From contig CAYPPG010000010.1 of assembly GCA_964412555.1 (NCBI GenBank), positions 62,001-126,000 on the forward strand: a DNA stretch of 64,000 bases, read 5' to 3'. The translations under genes were made by a program, and so were the position numbers. The notes under the pieces are model-generated. The model was not told where the DNA came from. It saw only the letters and a program-made list of their open reading frames with translations, and did not search any database. Positions 9,011 through 16,869 of this stretch are shown piece by piece. Origin of the DNA: CAYPPG01 sp964412555. GTDB lineage: Bacteria; Hinthialibacterota; Hinthialibacteria; Hinthialibacterales; Hinthialibacteraceae. Numbering within the stretch: the stretch's first letter is position 1; each line of letters starts with the position of its first letter.

Positions 9011-9397
9011 TTATGAATTGAAATAATCCTCTTCCGTACGGTTTTCCACTCGAACGAGATGATTTTTTTCATCCACATACACAATTCGATGGGAATAAGC
9101 TTCGACTTCTTCTTCCGTCATCATTGCAAAAGAGAGAATCAGAATGACATCTCCCTTTTCCATCAAACGTCCAGCTGCTCCTTTGACGGATATGGTTCCC
9201 GATCCCTTTTTAGCAGGTATGGCATAGGTCGTCAAACGGGCACCGTTATTCATGTTATAAACATGAATTTCTTCACCGTACGAAATATCGGCGGCTTCCA
9301 TCAAATCCGTATCGATGGCGAGGCTCCCTGCGTAATAAATTTCTTTGCTGGTGACTTTCGCTTCTTGAATTTTTGATTTCAACATATGGCGCATCAT
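9011..9397 (-). CDS. panD: Aspartate 1-decarboxylase PanD (proenzyme)
   Basis: A 128-residue pyruvoyl enzyme that makes beta-alanine from aspartate for pantothenate synthesis. The self-cleavage site is Gly24-Ser25 (YYAGSLAID); cleavage yields the pyruvoyl group on the alpha chain. Arg54 and Tyr58 (NNGARLTTYAI) match the residues that bind substrate and protonate it, and GAAGRLMEKGD matches the conserved loop. It sits 11 nt after panC and 33 nt before nadB in one operon. The start ATGATG follows AAGGAAT. Confidence 0.95.
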   Translation of the reverse strand: MMRHMLKSKIQEAKVTSKEIYYAGSLAIDTDLMEAADISYGEEIHVYNMNNGARLTTYAIPAKKGSGTISVKGAAGRLMEKGDVILILSFAMMTEEEVEAYSHRIVYVDEKNHLVRVENRTEEDYFNS

Positions 9398-9408
9398 TAC
9401 AATATTCC

Positions 9409-10254
9409 TTAACTTATGAATGTGATATTGTCGATCAAGCGAGTATTTCCGACATAAATACTTCCAATATAGAGGTTCCCATTTTGTACAACCTCGACAG
9501 ATTGGAAAGTTTCTTGATCAACAATTCCAAGATAGTCCAGTTTCACAGATGTATTCGAAGAGATTTTTTCCTCTCCTTTCCGACGAATCACTTTGGTGTC
9601 ATGTTCACCACCAAGGTAACATTCAAGGCCGTCCATAAGAGTGTTGTAAAGGATCAAGGCATCTCGGCGTTCATCCTGCGAAAGATACGAATTTCGGGAT
9701 GACATGGCCAGGCCATCGGGTTCTCGAACGGTTGGACAAACCGTTAGCTCAGTCGGAAATCGCAAATCTCTTATCATCTGGCCAATTACGGCCGCCTGCT
9801 GGGCATCCTTTTGCCCAACATAGAGATGGGTTGGCTGAACAACATTCAATAAAATCGAAATGATTGTGCACACCCCTCGAAAATGTCCAGGCCGGGAATC
9901 TCCGCACCATCCTTGACTTTGACGAGGCGGTTCAATATAGGTGGAATATCCTTCGGCATAAATTTCTGCGCTTGTAGGGACAAAAACCCAATCGACATTT
10001 TCCTTTTCCAGCAATTGAAAATCTCTCTCTTCATTGCGGGGGTATTGTTCGAAATCTTCTCCGGGGCAGAATTGAGTTGGATTGACATAGATCGAGACCC
10101 CGAGTTCATCATTCTGTTCTCTTGCTTTTCTTACCAGGGATAAATGCCCTTCATGCAAATAACCCATGGTGGGCACAAAACCATATTTTTTATCGGATTT
10201 TCGGATGGCAAGTGATGCCGACTGTATTTCGGATAGTGTACGAACAATTTTCAC
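9409..10254 (-). CDS. panC: Pantothenate synthetase PanC
   Basis: A 281-residue ATP-dependent ligase joining pantoate to beta-alanine. The nucleotidyltransferase signature VPTMGYLHEGH carries H34-x-x-H37. NPTQFCPGEDFEQYPR, YVGQKDAQQAAVIGQMIRDL and LAMSSRNSYLS (KMSKS-like loop) follow as in known PanC. The start is GTG at 10254, preceded by AAGGAGG. It lies 11 nt after panB and 11 nt before panD. Length fits the family (about 280). Confidence 0.95.
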   Translation of the reverse strand: MKIVRTLSEIQSASLAIRKSDKKYGFVPTMGYLHEGHLSLVRKAREQNDELGVSIYVNPTQFCPGEDFEQYPRNEERDFQLLEKENVDWVFVPTSAEIYAEGYSTYIEPPRQSQGWCGDSRPGHFRGVCTIISILLNVVQPTHLYVGQKDAQQAAVIGQMIRDLRFPTELTVCPTVREPDGLAMSSRNSYLSQDERRDALILYNTLMDGLECYLGGEHDTKVIRRKGEEKISSNTSVKLDYLGIVDQETFQSVEVVQNGNLYIGSIYVGNTRLIDNITFIS

Positions 10255-10265
10255 GCTGCCTCCTT

Positions 10266-11144
10266 TTATGACAAACGGTTGTTGTCCTCGAGCAAAGAAT
10301 TCAGGTCTTCGAATTCATGCAATATGCTCTCGTCGAGTGAGTAACTTTCATCCAAGGTAGGGAAACTTCCTTCTTTGACCGCATTGGAATATTCTTCGAA
10401 CGCTTTCCGCGATTCTTCACCCAACTGAGCGAATCTTCGAACAAAATGCGGTTGAAATGCTGTGAATAGACCTAACATATCGGCGAAAACCAATACTTGT
10501 CCGTCACAATGCGGTCCCGCTCCAATACCGATTGTGGGAATCGAGACATGTTCCGTTATCATTTTTGCCACCGGCCACGGGACGGCTTCGATGACCAAGG
10601 AAAACGCGCCGGCGTTTTCCACAGCTTTGGCGTCCTGTAACAGGCGTTGAATGGCATTTGATGATTTTCCCTGTACACGATGCCCCCCCAACAACTTACA
10701 AGATTGCGGCCCCAGTCCGACATGACCCATGACGGGAATGCAGGCATTCACCATTTTTTCAATTGCACTGGATGCCGGTATGCCCCCCTCCAGTTTTACG
10801 GCGTCCGCTCCACCTTCTTTCAAAAGTCTACCGGCGTTATACACAGCCTCTTCCGGGGTAACCTGATAGGAAAGAAATGGCATATCGGCTACCAATAAAC
10901 TGTGCTGCACGGCTCTTTTCACAGCACGAGTATGATAAATTACATCACCGATCGTGACGGGAAGTGTGTCTTCCTGTCCTTGAAAGACCATGCCCAGGGA
11001 GTCTCCCACCAGCAATACATCCACCCCCGCCCCGTCCATCAACGCGGCAAAGGTGAAATCATAAGCCGTTAACATGGATATCTTTTCGCCTTGACGTTTC
11101 ATTCTCTTCAGAGAGGGAACGGAAACTCGCTTCTTATTCATCAT
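10266..11144 (-). CDS. panB: 3-methyl-2-oxobutanoate hydroxymethyltransferase PanB
   Basis: A 292-residue TIM-barrel enzyme that makes ketopantoate from ketoisovalerate and methylene-THF. Signatures are MLTAYDFTFAALMDGAGVDVLLVGDSLGMV (Asp of VGDS as metal ligand), VKLEGG, PVMGHVGLGPQS and TIGIGAGPHCDGQVLV. Its ATG overlaps the stop of the upstream HAD gene by ATGA (11141-11144), so the two are likely translationally coupled; an alternative ATG lies at 11141. Ketopantoate reductase (panE) is not in the window. Confidence 0.96.
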   Translation of the reverse strand: MMNKKRVSVPSLKRMKRQGEKISMLTAYDFTFAALMDGAGVDVLLVGDSLGMVFQGQEDTLPVTIGDVIYHTRAVKRAVQHSLLVADMPFLSYQVTPEEAVYNAGRLLKEGGADAVKLEGGIPASSAIEKMVNACIPVMGHVGLGPQSCKLLGGHRVQGKSSNAIQRLLQDAKAVENAGAFSLVIEAVPWPVAKMITEHVSIPTIGIGAGPHCDGQVLVFADMLGLFTAFQPHFVRRFAQLGEESRKAFEEYSNAVKEGSFPTLDESYSLDESILHEFEDLNSLLEDNNRLS

Positions 11145-11830
11145 TCTCCTTTATGAGGATTCGAAATCGTTGCGAAAGAGTCTATTTTTGATTTTCTCTT
11201 CTCTTCTTGAATTATATCCTGAAAATTGTTGAATGGGGTGCATTCGATCCCATGTTCTTGACAATATTCCAATAAATTCCGTTTTGCATAGATTTCATCG
11301 CATTTTTTGGCCGCGCACACATCCGACACTCCATCGCCAATATAGACACGGCGATTGGTTTCGCATTTGAAAAGATGTTGGCATTTGCAATTGGCCATAT
11401 CGATCTCGCAATCTTCCGTGTAATAGGGAAATTCCACATCGATCCCCTCATCCGTCCATCTCATACGATTACTGAAATAAGTCAAATGCTCTAAATCTTC
11501 CTCTTCGAAAAGAAGATCGATGTAATAATCATACCCATCGGAAACAACGATCATCTTGCTATTGCTTTCACGCACCCACTCGTTAAAATCATGGAAGGTT
11601 GGATCAATCCCGATGGATAAGACCAAGGCTCGCGCTTCCTTTTCTTTGGGGTGGATTAATTTTGCAAGTTTTTGGTTTGTGAGTCGTGACGATAACTTTC
11701 CTTCGAGGTATTGAGAGAGAATCGTTTTCCAATCCTCGGGAGCGAACATCCTGACAATGGAATCCCACACATCTTTTTTCGAGATCGTGTGATCAAAATC
11801 CACAAAATAAGTTGTATGTATAAAAGTCAT
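11141..11830 (-). CDS. HAD-superfamily (MtnX/PSPase-like) phosphatase heading the pan operon
   Basis: A 229-residue HAD-IB-type phosphatase. Motif I is D-F-D-H-T (VDFDHTISKKDVWDS, residues about 9-22), motif II IVVSDGYDYYIDLL, and motifs III/IV YIGDGVSDVCAAKKCDEIYAK. The order and the late RNLLEYCQEHGIECTPFNNFQDI resemble MtnX (2-hydroxy-3-keto-5-methylthiopentenyl-1-phosphate phosphatase) and related phosphoserine-phosphatase-like enzymes. No methionine-salvage genes are nearby. Its overlap with panB suggests a role tied to pantothenate/CoA metabolism, but this is inference from position. AAGGGA precedes the ATG. Confidence 0.8.
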   Translation of the reverse strand: MTFIHTTYFVDFDHTISKKDVWDSIVRMFAPEDWKTILSQYLEGKLSSRLTNQKLAKLIHPKEKEARALVLSIGIDPTFHDFNEWVRESNSKMIVVSDGYDYYIDLLFEEEDLEHLTYFSNRMRWTDEGIDVEFPYYTEDCEIDMANCKCQHLFKCETNRRVYIGDGVSDVCAAKKCDEIYAKRNLLEYCQEHGIECTPFNNFQDIIQEEKRKSKIDSFATISNPHKGE

Positions 11831-12093
11831 TTATTTCCCTTGACTTAAACAGCCGCTTCCTTCGGAAGTCCGGGGAACGATAACAGCCGGGCAAAATGGG
11901 AGCGTTTTGCTAGAGGTAAACAATATTATTCTATTCGCTCATCGCGCTTTTCTCTACCGTTGTGGGAAGTAAAATTTGAATATCAATTGGAATCATGATC
12001 CAATTGTCTCAAAAATATAATGAGCATTCATTTGCAGACATAAGTCCTCTCGTGCGAAACAAAGAATTTGAAGGGTGTATACGCGATGAATCA

Positions 12094-12102
12094 TGGTACA
12101 AT
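12094..12102 (+). promoter_or_regulatory. Extended -10 promoter candidate for hslV
   Basis: TGGTACAAT matches the extended -10 form (TGn then TATAAT with one mismatch), about 60 nt before the hslV start. No good -35 box sits at the usual spacing, as is common for extended -10 promoters. It lies in the 332-nt divergent region (11831-12162) between the pan operon and hslUV, where I see no gene. Confidence 0.4.
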
Positions 12103-12162
12103 ATGACGAGAATGAAATCATAAAAAACCGTTTCTCAATGAAAGAATCGAGGTGTATAGACA

Positions 12163-12735
12163 TTGACTTTTCATCCGAAACATACAAATTCCTTTCACGC
12201 CACTACCATTTTATCGGTTCGCCGAGAAAAAGAAGTGGTGATTGCGGGTGATGGACAAGTCACGATGGGTGACACCATCATGAAAGGGAGCGCCAAAAAG
12301 GTGCGGACGATGTATGATGGTGAAATCCTCGCAGGTTTTGCAGGAACATCGGCGGACGCCTTCACTCTTTTTGAAAAATTCGAAGCCAAATTGGAAGAGT
12401 ATAACGGGAATGTGACGAGGTCCGCAGTGGAATTGGCAAAAGAATGGCGCACCGATAAAATGTTACGTCATCTCGAAGCATTGCTGATTGTCTGTGATGA
12501 AGAAATCACTCTCGTCATTTCCGGAACCGGAGACGTTATTGAACCGGATGATGGAGTGATTGCCATTGGATCCGGCGGTCCTTTCGCACAAGCGGCGGCC
12601 AAAGCATTGTTGAAATTCACTCAAATGCCATTGCATCAAATTGCCGAAGAAGCGATGAAACTATCTGCGGAAATATGTGTTTACACAAACGATAATATTG
12701 TCTTGGAATCCTTACCAAAGGAAAAAGAGAAATAA
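12163..12735 (+). CDS. hslV: ATP-dependent protease subunit HslV (TTG start, N-terminal extension)
   Basis: A 190-residue threonine-protease subunit of the HslUV (ClpQY) complex. The catalytic core begins ATTILSVRREKEVVIAGDGQVTMGDTIMKGSAKKVR, and GDGVIAIGSGGPFAQAAAKALL is conserved. Most HslV start M-T-T so that Thr becomes N-terminal. Here the frame opens 13 residues earlier (MTFHPKHTNSFHA-TTIL). The only usable codon is TTG at 12163, preceded by GAGGTG, and no ATG, GTG or TTG lies nearer. The peptide before TTIL would have to be removed or tolerated, as in ClpQ forms reading SSFHATTI. It is followed by hslU after 187 nt. Confidence 0.93.
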   Translation: MTFHPKHTNSFHATTILSVRREKEVVIAGDGQVTMGDTIMKGSAKKVRTMYDGEILAGFAGTSADAFTLFEKFEAKLEEYNGNVTRSAVELAKEWRTDKMLRHLEALLIVCDEEITLVISGTGDVIEPDDGVIAIGSGGPFAQAAAKALLKFTQMPLHQIAEEAMKLSAEICVYTNDNIVLESLPKEKEK

Positions 12736-12922
12736 CCGATGGAAATGACGTACTTTATGCGCTTTTATTTTAGGATAAAGTATGATGATTGAGAATGAAT
12801 GTCTTATCGCAATCATCCTTTTGATTTCACCTAGTAACTAGAAAAACTCCACTGGGTACGTTTAAATATTAATTTTTACATAATTACCGAACGAATCTGT
12901 ATTTTGAAGACAGGAAAATAAA

Positions 12923-14341
12923 ATGTCTGAACTACTTTCAACAATTCAACAGTCAGATTCCACTCTACCGGTTTTATCGGGTCTGACCCCCAAACAAATC
13001 GTCAAAGAATTGGACAAATATATTGTCGGTCAGGACGAAGCCAAAAAAGCGGTGGCTATTGCCTTGCGGAATCGAAGCCGGCGGCGAATACTCGATCCTG
13101 AAATGCAGGAAGAGGTCTATCCCAAAAATATCATCATGATCGGTCCTACCGGGGTTGGGAAAACGGAAATTGCACGCCGCCTTGCCCGTTTGGAAGAAGC
13201 TCCGTTTATCAAAGTGGAGGCCTCCAAATTCACCGAGGTGGGTTATGTGGGACGTGATGTCGAGTCGATGATCCGAGATCTGGTCGAAATGTCGGTGACG
13301 CGGGAACGAGCCCAAAAAACCGAAGAATGCCATGAAATGGCGGAAGAATATGCTGAAGAGCGGCTTCTTGATTTGTTGGTGCCTCCCAATGTCGTACGAT
13401 CGTTCAACACAATGGAAGAGGACAAGGACATCGATACATCCAACCAGGAAGAACGACTCCATGCTACGCGGGAACGGTTTCGCCAAATGCTCAATGAGGG
13501 AAAATTGGAAGATCGCATGGTGGAAATCGACGTGAATGAAAAATCAAGTAACGTCGTGGTCGGAGTTCCTCCGGGCGTCGGTTTTGAAGAAATGGGAATC
13601 GACATTAAAGATATGGTCGAAAAATTAATGCCTTCCCGTAAGAAACGAAAAAGCGTGAACATCGCCGAAGCAAGGCAAATTTTGATTCAAGAAGAAGTGG
13701 AACGCTTGTTGGATATGGATCAAATCGTCCAGGATGCGATTGAAAGGGTCGAACAAGCCGGGATCGTCTTTCTGGATGAAATTGACAAAATCGTCGGGCG
13801 GGATGGTAGTTCCGGACCGGATGTTTCCCGTTCCGGTGTCCAACGCGATATTCTTCCGTTAGTGGAAGGTTCCACAGTTTTCACAAAATATGGTATGGTT
13901 CGCACAGACCATATACTCTTTATAGCGGCAGGCGCTTTTCATGGTTCCAGTCCTTCCGAACTCATCCCTGAATTGCAGGGGCGTTTTCCCATTCGAGTCG
14001 AACTAGATGATTTGGACGAAGAGGATTTCAAGCGAATCTTGACCGAGCCCAAAAACTCCCTTCTTCGTCAGTATGCCGCCCTATTGAACACAGAAATGCT
14101 GAAGGTTGTTTTCACAGAGGATGGTATTGAAGAAATGGCGCGCATGGCTGCCGAGATCAATCGCGAAACAGAAAATATCGGCGCACGCCGGTTGCATACA
14201 ATCCTTGAAACCATCCTGAAAGATATTTCCTTCGAGGCACCTGATCTTACCGGTGAAACAGTAACGATCGACGCTCAATATGTGAAAGACAAACTGGGCG
14301 ATATCGTCGAAGATACGGATTTATCTCGCTATATTCTGTAA
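12923..14341 (+). CDS. hslU: HslU, AAA+ unfoldase of the HslUV protease
   Basis: A 472-residue ATPase that unfolds substrates for HslV. Walker A is GPTGVGKT (residues 74-81), the pore-loop region KFTEVGYVGRDVESMIRDLVE, Walker B GIVFLDEIDK, and sensor II GARRLHTILE. The insertion I domain (about 110-250) is charged and variable. The C-terminus is DLSRYIL, the tail that docks into pockets between HslV subunits, which supports function with the neighbouring hslV. The 187-nt gap to hslV is longer than in many genomes and holds only weak inverted repeats (12750-12781 and 12784-12817). The start ATG follows CAGGAAA. Confidence 0.96.
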   Translation: MSELLSTIQQSDSTLPVLSGLTPKQIVKELDKYIVGQDEAKKAVAIALRNRSRRRILDPEMQEEVYPKNIIMIGPTGVGKTEIARRLARLEEAPFIKVEASKFTEVGYVGRDVESMIRDLVEMSVTRERAQKTEECHEMAEEYAEERLLDLLVPPNVVRSFNTMEEDKDIDTSNQEERLHATRERFRQMLNEGKLEDRMVEIDVNEKSSNVVVGVPPGVGFEEMGIDIKDMVEKLMPSRKKRKSVNIAEARQILIQEEVERLLDMDQIVQDAIERVEQAGIVFLDEIDKIVGRDGSSGPDVSRSGVQRDILPLVEGSTVFTKYGMVRTDHILFIAAGAFHGSSPSELIPELQGRFPIRVELDDLDEEDFKRILTEPKNSLLRQYAALLNTEMLKVVFTEDGIEEMARMAAEINRETENIGARRLHTILETILKDISFEAPDLTGETVTIDAQYVKDKLGDIVEDTDLSRYIL

Positions 14342-14482
14342 ATTCGGTCTATATTTCTATTTTCTTATCCGCTTTTCTCACATACCACTTGACTTCCATC
14401 CCGACTCGTAGCAAAGTCTATATATAGTTAATTTTTTATCCAAGATTTTGTGTATCCCACCAAAATTGATGAATAATCAGGC

Positions 14483-14494
14483 AGCTGTACAGCT
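14483..14494. promoter_or_regulatory. 12-bp palindrome upstream of sat
   Basis: AGCTGTACAGCT is perfectly self-complementary and ends 29 nt before the sat start codon. It could be an operator or chance. No strong sigma-70 promoter was recognised beside it. Confidence 0.25.
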
Positions 14495-14523
14495 CCGAAA
14501 AAAAATACTACATGGAGGTCGCC

Positions 14524-15714
14524 ATGATTAAACCTCACGGTTCAGACACATTAAATCCGCTTTTTGTTCTGGATGATCAAAAACGCGCCGAGTTGATGAA
14601 AGAAGCGGAAAGTTTACCTTCGATCATCGTCTCATCCGCAGCCGCAGCCAATGCCGTTATGATGGCGAGTGGATATTTCAATCCACTGACCGGTTACATG
14701 AATGTTGCCGATTCTATGAGTGTCGCAGAAAAAATGCGCACGACGAGCGGATTATTCTGGCCGGTACCGATCCTGAATGTCGTGCAAGATCCTTCACCCA
14801 TTTCAGGCGCCAAACGAATTGCTTTGAAGGATCCAAACGTACCAGGTGATCCGGTTATCGCCATTCAAGATGTCGATGCAATCGAAGAATTCACCAACGA
14901 TCAAATGAAATTCATGACGGAAAATATTTTCCGGACAACCGATCCCGCTCACCCGGGAGTGGCCGCTTTCAATCAAGTTGGAAGATTCGCCATATCCGGT
15001 CCGATTCAAGTATTGAATTTCTCTTATTTTGAGAAAGAATTTCCCAATACTTTCCGAACGGCTTATTCCATTCGGGAAGAAATGCAAGAACACGGATGGG
15101 AAAAAGTGGTTGCCTTTCAAACTCGGAATCCGATGCATCTTGCTCATGAAGAATTGTGCCGCATGGCGTATAATGCTGTCGGAGCCGATGGAATCCTCAT
15201 TCACATGCTTCTCGGCAAACTGAAAAAAGGCGACATTCCCGCCGATGTTCGCGATGCCTGCATCCGGAAAATGGTGGAACTCTATTTCCCACCGAACACG
15301 GTTATGATTACCGGGTATGGTTTCGATATGCTTTATGCCGGCCCGCGCGAAGCAGTGCTTCACGCCGTCTTCCGCCAAAATACAGGATGTACCCACCTTA
15401 TCGTCGGTAGGGATCACGCTGGCGTTGGCGATTATTATGGCCCCTTCGATGCCCAGACAATATTCAAAGAAGAAGTACCTTCCGATGCTCTGGAAATCGA
15501 AATTTTTGAAGCCGACCATACGGCTTGGTCCAAGAAATTGAACAAAGTGGTTATGATGCGTGATGTGCCCGACCATACCAAAGAAGATTTTATTCTTCTT
15601 TCAGGGACAAAAGTTCGCGAAATGCTGTCCAATGGGCAGGCTCCGCCTCCTGAATTTTCACGTCCGGAAGTGGCGGAAATTCTGATCAATTATTATCAAT
15701 CACAAAACGCTTAA
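14524..15714 (+). CDS. sat: Sulfate adenylyltransferase (ATP sulfurylase), Sat type
   Basis: A 396-residue homomeric ATP sulfurylase that forms APS from sulfate and ATP (or the reverse). The active-site motif is QTRNPMHLAHEELCR (QxRNPxHxxHE), followed by HMLLGKLKKGDIP and GRDHAGVGDYYGPFDAQ, with FILLSGTKVREML near the end. The start at 14524 is chosen because GGAGGTC sits just upstream, whereas the ATG at 14512 precedes that site. The N-terminus MIKPHGSDTLNPL is typical. It lacks a fused APS kinase. No aprAB, cysC, cysH or transporter lies nearby, so assimilatory or dissimilatory use cannot be decided. Confidence 0.95.
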   Translation: MIKPHGSDTLNPLFVLDDQKRAELMKEAESLPSIIVSSAAAANAVMMASGYFNPLTGYMNVADSMSVAEKMRTTSGLFWPVPILNVVQDPSPISGAKRIALKDPNVPGDPVIAIQDVDAIEEFTNDQMKFMTENIFRTTDPAHPGVAAFNQVGRFAISGPIQVLNFSYFEKEFPNTFRTAYSIREEMQEHGWEKVVAFQTRNPMHLAHEELCRMAYNAVGADGILIHMLLGKLKKGDIPADVRDACIRKMVELYFPPNTVMITGYGFDMLYAGPREAVLHAVFRQNTGCTHLIVGRDHAGVGDYYGPFDAQTIFKEEVPSDALEIEIFEADHTAWSKKLNKVVMMRDVPDHTKEDFILLSGTKVREMLSNGQAPPPEFSRPEVAEILINYYQSQNA

Positions 15715-15738
15715 CAATCCTACATATTGGGATTTTCA

Positions 15739-15772
15739 GGGACACGGCAGGGGATGCCGTGTCCCTCTTATT
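15739..15772. terminator. Hairpin between convergent sat and a small membrane gene
   Basis: GGGACACGGC and GCCGTGTCCC form a perfect 10-bp stem around AGGGGAT, followed by TCTTATTTT. It lies 25 nt after sat and could serve both convergent genes. It resembles the other hairpins of the GGGGCA/GGGACA family in the window. Confidence 0.75.
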
Positions 15773-15785
15773 TTGAGGTTGAAAT

Positions 15786-15989
15786 TTAAAACAACTCTTT
15801 TCCTAACCACAGGAGTAATCCGATAGGAATCGCGATAAATCCAAAAAACGCGAAGGAAACAACCACAGAATCGCTTACATAGTCCGGTAGAATAAAGGTT
15901 AAAAAAATCCCTAAAAGAAATGCAATGACACCTAAAAAAAAGCACCACATTCCAATTTTTTTTGTGGGAATATTTGAAAAATGAATCAT
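15786..15989 (-). CDS. Small two-helix membrane protein, unknown function
   Basis: A 67-residue protein with two hydrophobic helices (about residues 15-37 and 42-62; MWCFFLGVIAFLLGIFLTFILP and VVVSFAFFGFIAIPIGLLLWLG) and a short charged N-terminus. The ATG at 15989 is chosen because GAGGATAC lies just upstream; a longer frame begins at 16019. I do not recognise a family. It is convergent with sat and separated from brnTA by about 180 nt with no other feature. Confidence 0.6.
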   Translation of the reverse strand: MIHFSNIPTKKIGMWCFFLGVIAFLLGIFLTFILPDYVSDSVVVSFAFFGFIAIPIGLLLWLGKELF

Positions 15990-16138
15990 AGTATCCTCGC
16001 TAGGCGTACAAGCAAGCAAATCCTTTTGAGCATCACCATTAATTTCGATAACATAATCTAGAAATTGTTATTGCATAGGATAGCTTTGTTGTTCTTATCA
16101 ACGATTCACCTGAAAAGAATCACTTTTCCGAATTTCTC

Positions 16139-16167
16139 TTGCTCTAAAAACGTTGCTCCATTATACT
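16139..16167 (+). promoter_or_regulatory. Sigma-70-like promoter placing brnT on a leaderless mRNA
   Basis: TTGCTC (16139-16144) and TATACT (16162-16167) are separated by 17 bp. The -10 box ends 6 nt before the brnT ATG at 16174, so transcription would start at or next to the start codon. No Shine-Dalgarno sequence lies upstream. Confidence 0.5.
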
Positions 16168-16173
16168 TATTCT

Positions 16174-16452
16174 ATGAAATTCGAATGGGATGAGCTAAAG
16201 AACCAAGAAAATCTTCGCAAGCACGGATTGAGTTTTTCAGATGCTCGGGAAGTATTTAATGTCCCCATGCTCATCGATCTGGATGATCGCTTCGATTATG
16301 GTGAAGATCGGTGGGTTGGCATAGGCATTTTGAAATTTCGGTTTGTGGTTATCGTATATACGGAACCGGATACAGAAACGATACGGATTATCTCATTACC
16401 AAAGGCCTACAAATATGAAAGAAAAGCCTATGAACAATACTTCGGAAAGTGA
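16174..16452 (+). CDS. brnT: BrnT-family toxin
   Basis: A 92-residue protein matching the BrnT RNase family: MKFEWDELKNQENLRKHGLSF at the N-terminus, AREVFN, a D-x-R-x-x-Y-G-E-D-R block (DDRFDYGEDRWVGIG), VVIVYTE, and the C-terminal IRIISLPKAYKYERKAYEQ, where the family has a conserved Arg/Lys cluster. BrnT is a ribosome-independent mRNA endonuclease folded like RelE. The ATG at 16174 is chosen because homology starts there. The brnA gene overlaps its 3' end. Confidence 0.9.
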   Translation: MKFEWDELKNQENLRKHGLSFSDAREVFNVPMLIDLDDRFDYGEDRWVGIGILKFRFVVIVYTEPDTETIRIISLPKAYKYERKAYEQYFGK

Positions 16453-16678
16453 TTGGGATCGTGTGGATGCCATGACCGATAAGGATATTGACGCTTCGGA
16501 TATCCCACCATTGACGGATAGTTTTTTTCAACGTGCACGGATTCGTATGCCCAAAAAAGAGGTGACCCTCAAAATCGATGCTGACCTGATTAACTGGTTT
16601 CAATCGCAAGGGGATAGTTTTGAAAAGTGTATCAATGCCGCTCTTCGAATTTATGTTGAAGCGCACAAAGCCGCTTGA
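16415..16678 (+). CDS. brnA: BrnA-family antitoxin
   Basis: An 87-residue (or 82 if the ATG at 16430 is used) antitoxin. It reads DWDRVDAMTDKDIDASDIPPLTDSFFQRARIRMPKKEVTLKIDADLINWFQSQGDSFEKCINAALRIYVE. The D-x-D-x-x-D-x-P-P-L toxin-binding stretch and the C-terminal ribbon-helix-helix-like K-x-x-V-T-L-K-I-D-x-D-L-x-x-W-F are typical of BrnA. It overlaps brnT, the toxin-first order usual for this family, and would autorepress the operon. Confidence 0.88.
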   Translation: MKEKPMNNTSESDWDRVDAMTDKDIDASDIPPLTDSFFQRARIRMPKKEVTLKIDADLINWFQSQGDSFEKCINAALRIYVEAHKAA

Positions 16679-16869
16679 TGCCCTGTTGATAATGACACAT
16701 GAAAGGCTTTTTGTATCCAGATCTGAAAAGATAATATTTGATACCATTCTCTTTTCCATCAACCTTCAAGAAAAATTCGATCACGATTCTTTGCATTTTG
16801 CGACTTCCCTCCTATGCTGTGCATGAAATAAAATCAATTCATTCATTGAAAACGGTTGCAAAAATAATC

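Noticed and set aside
14803..15576. 257-residue open frame antisense to sat
   Set aside because: No domain or ribosome site; it is a by-product of codon use in sat.
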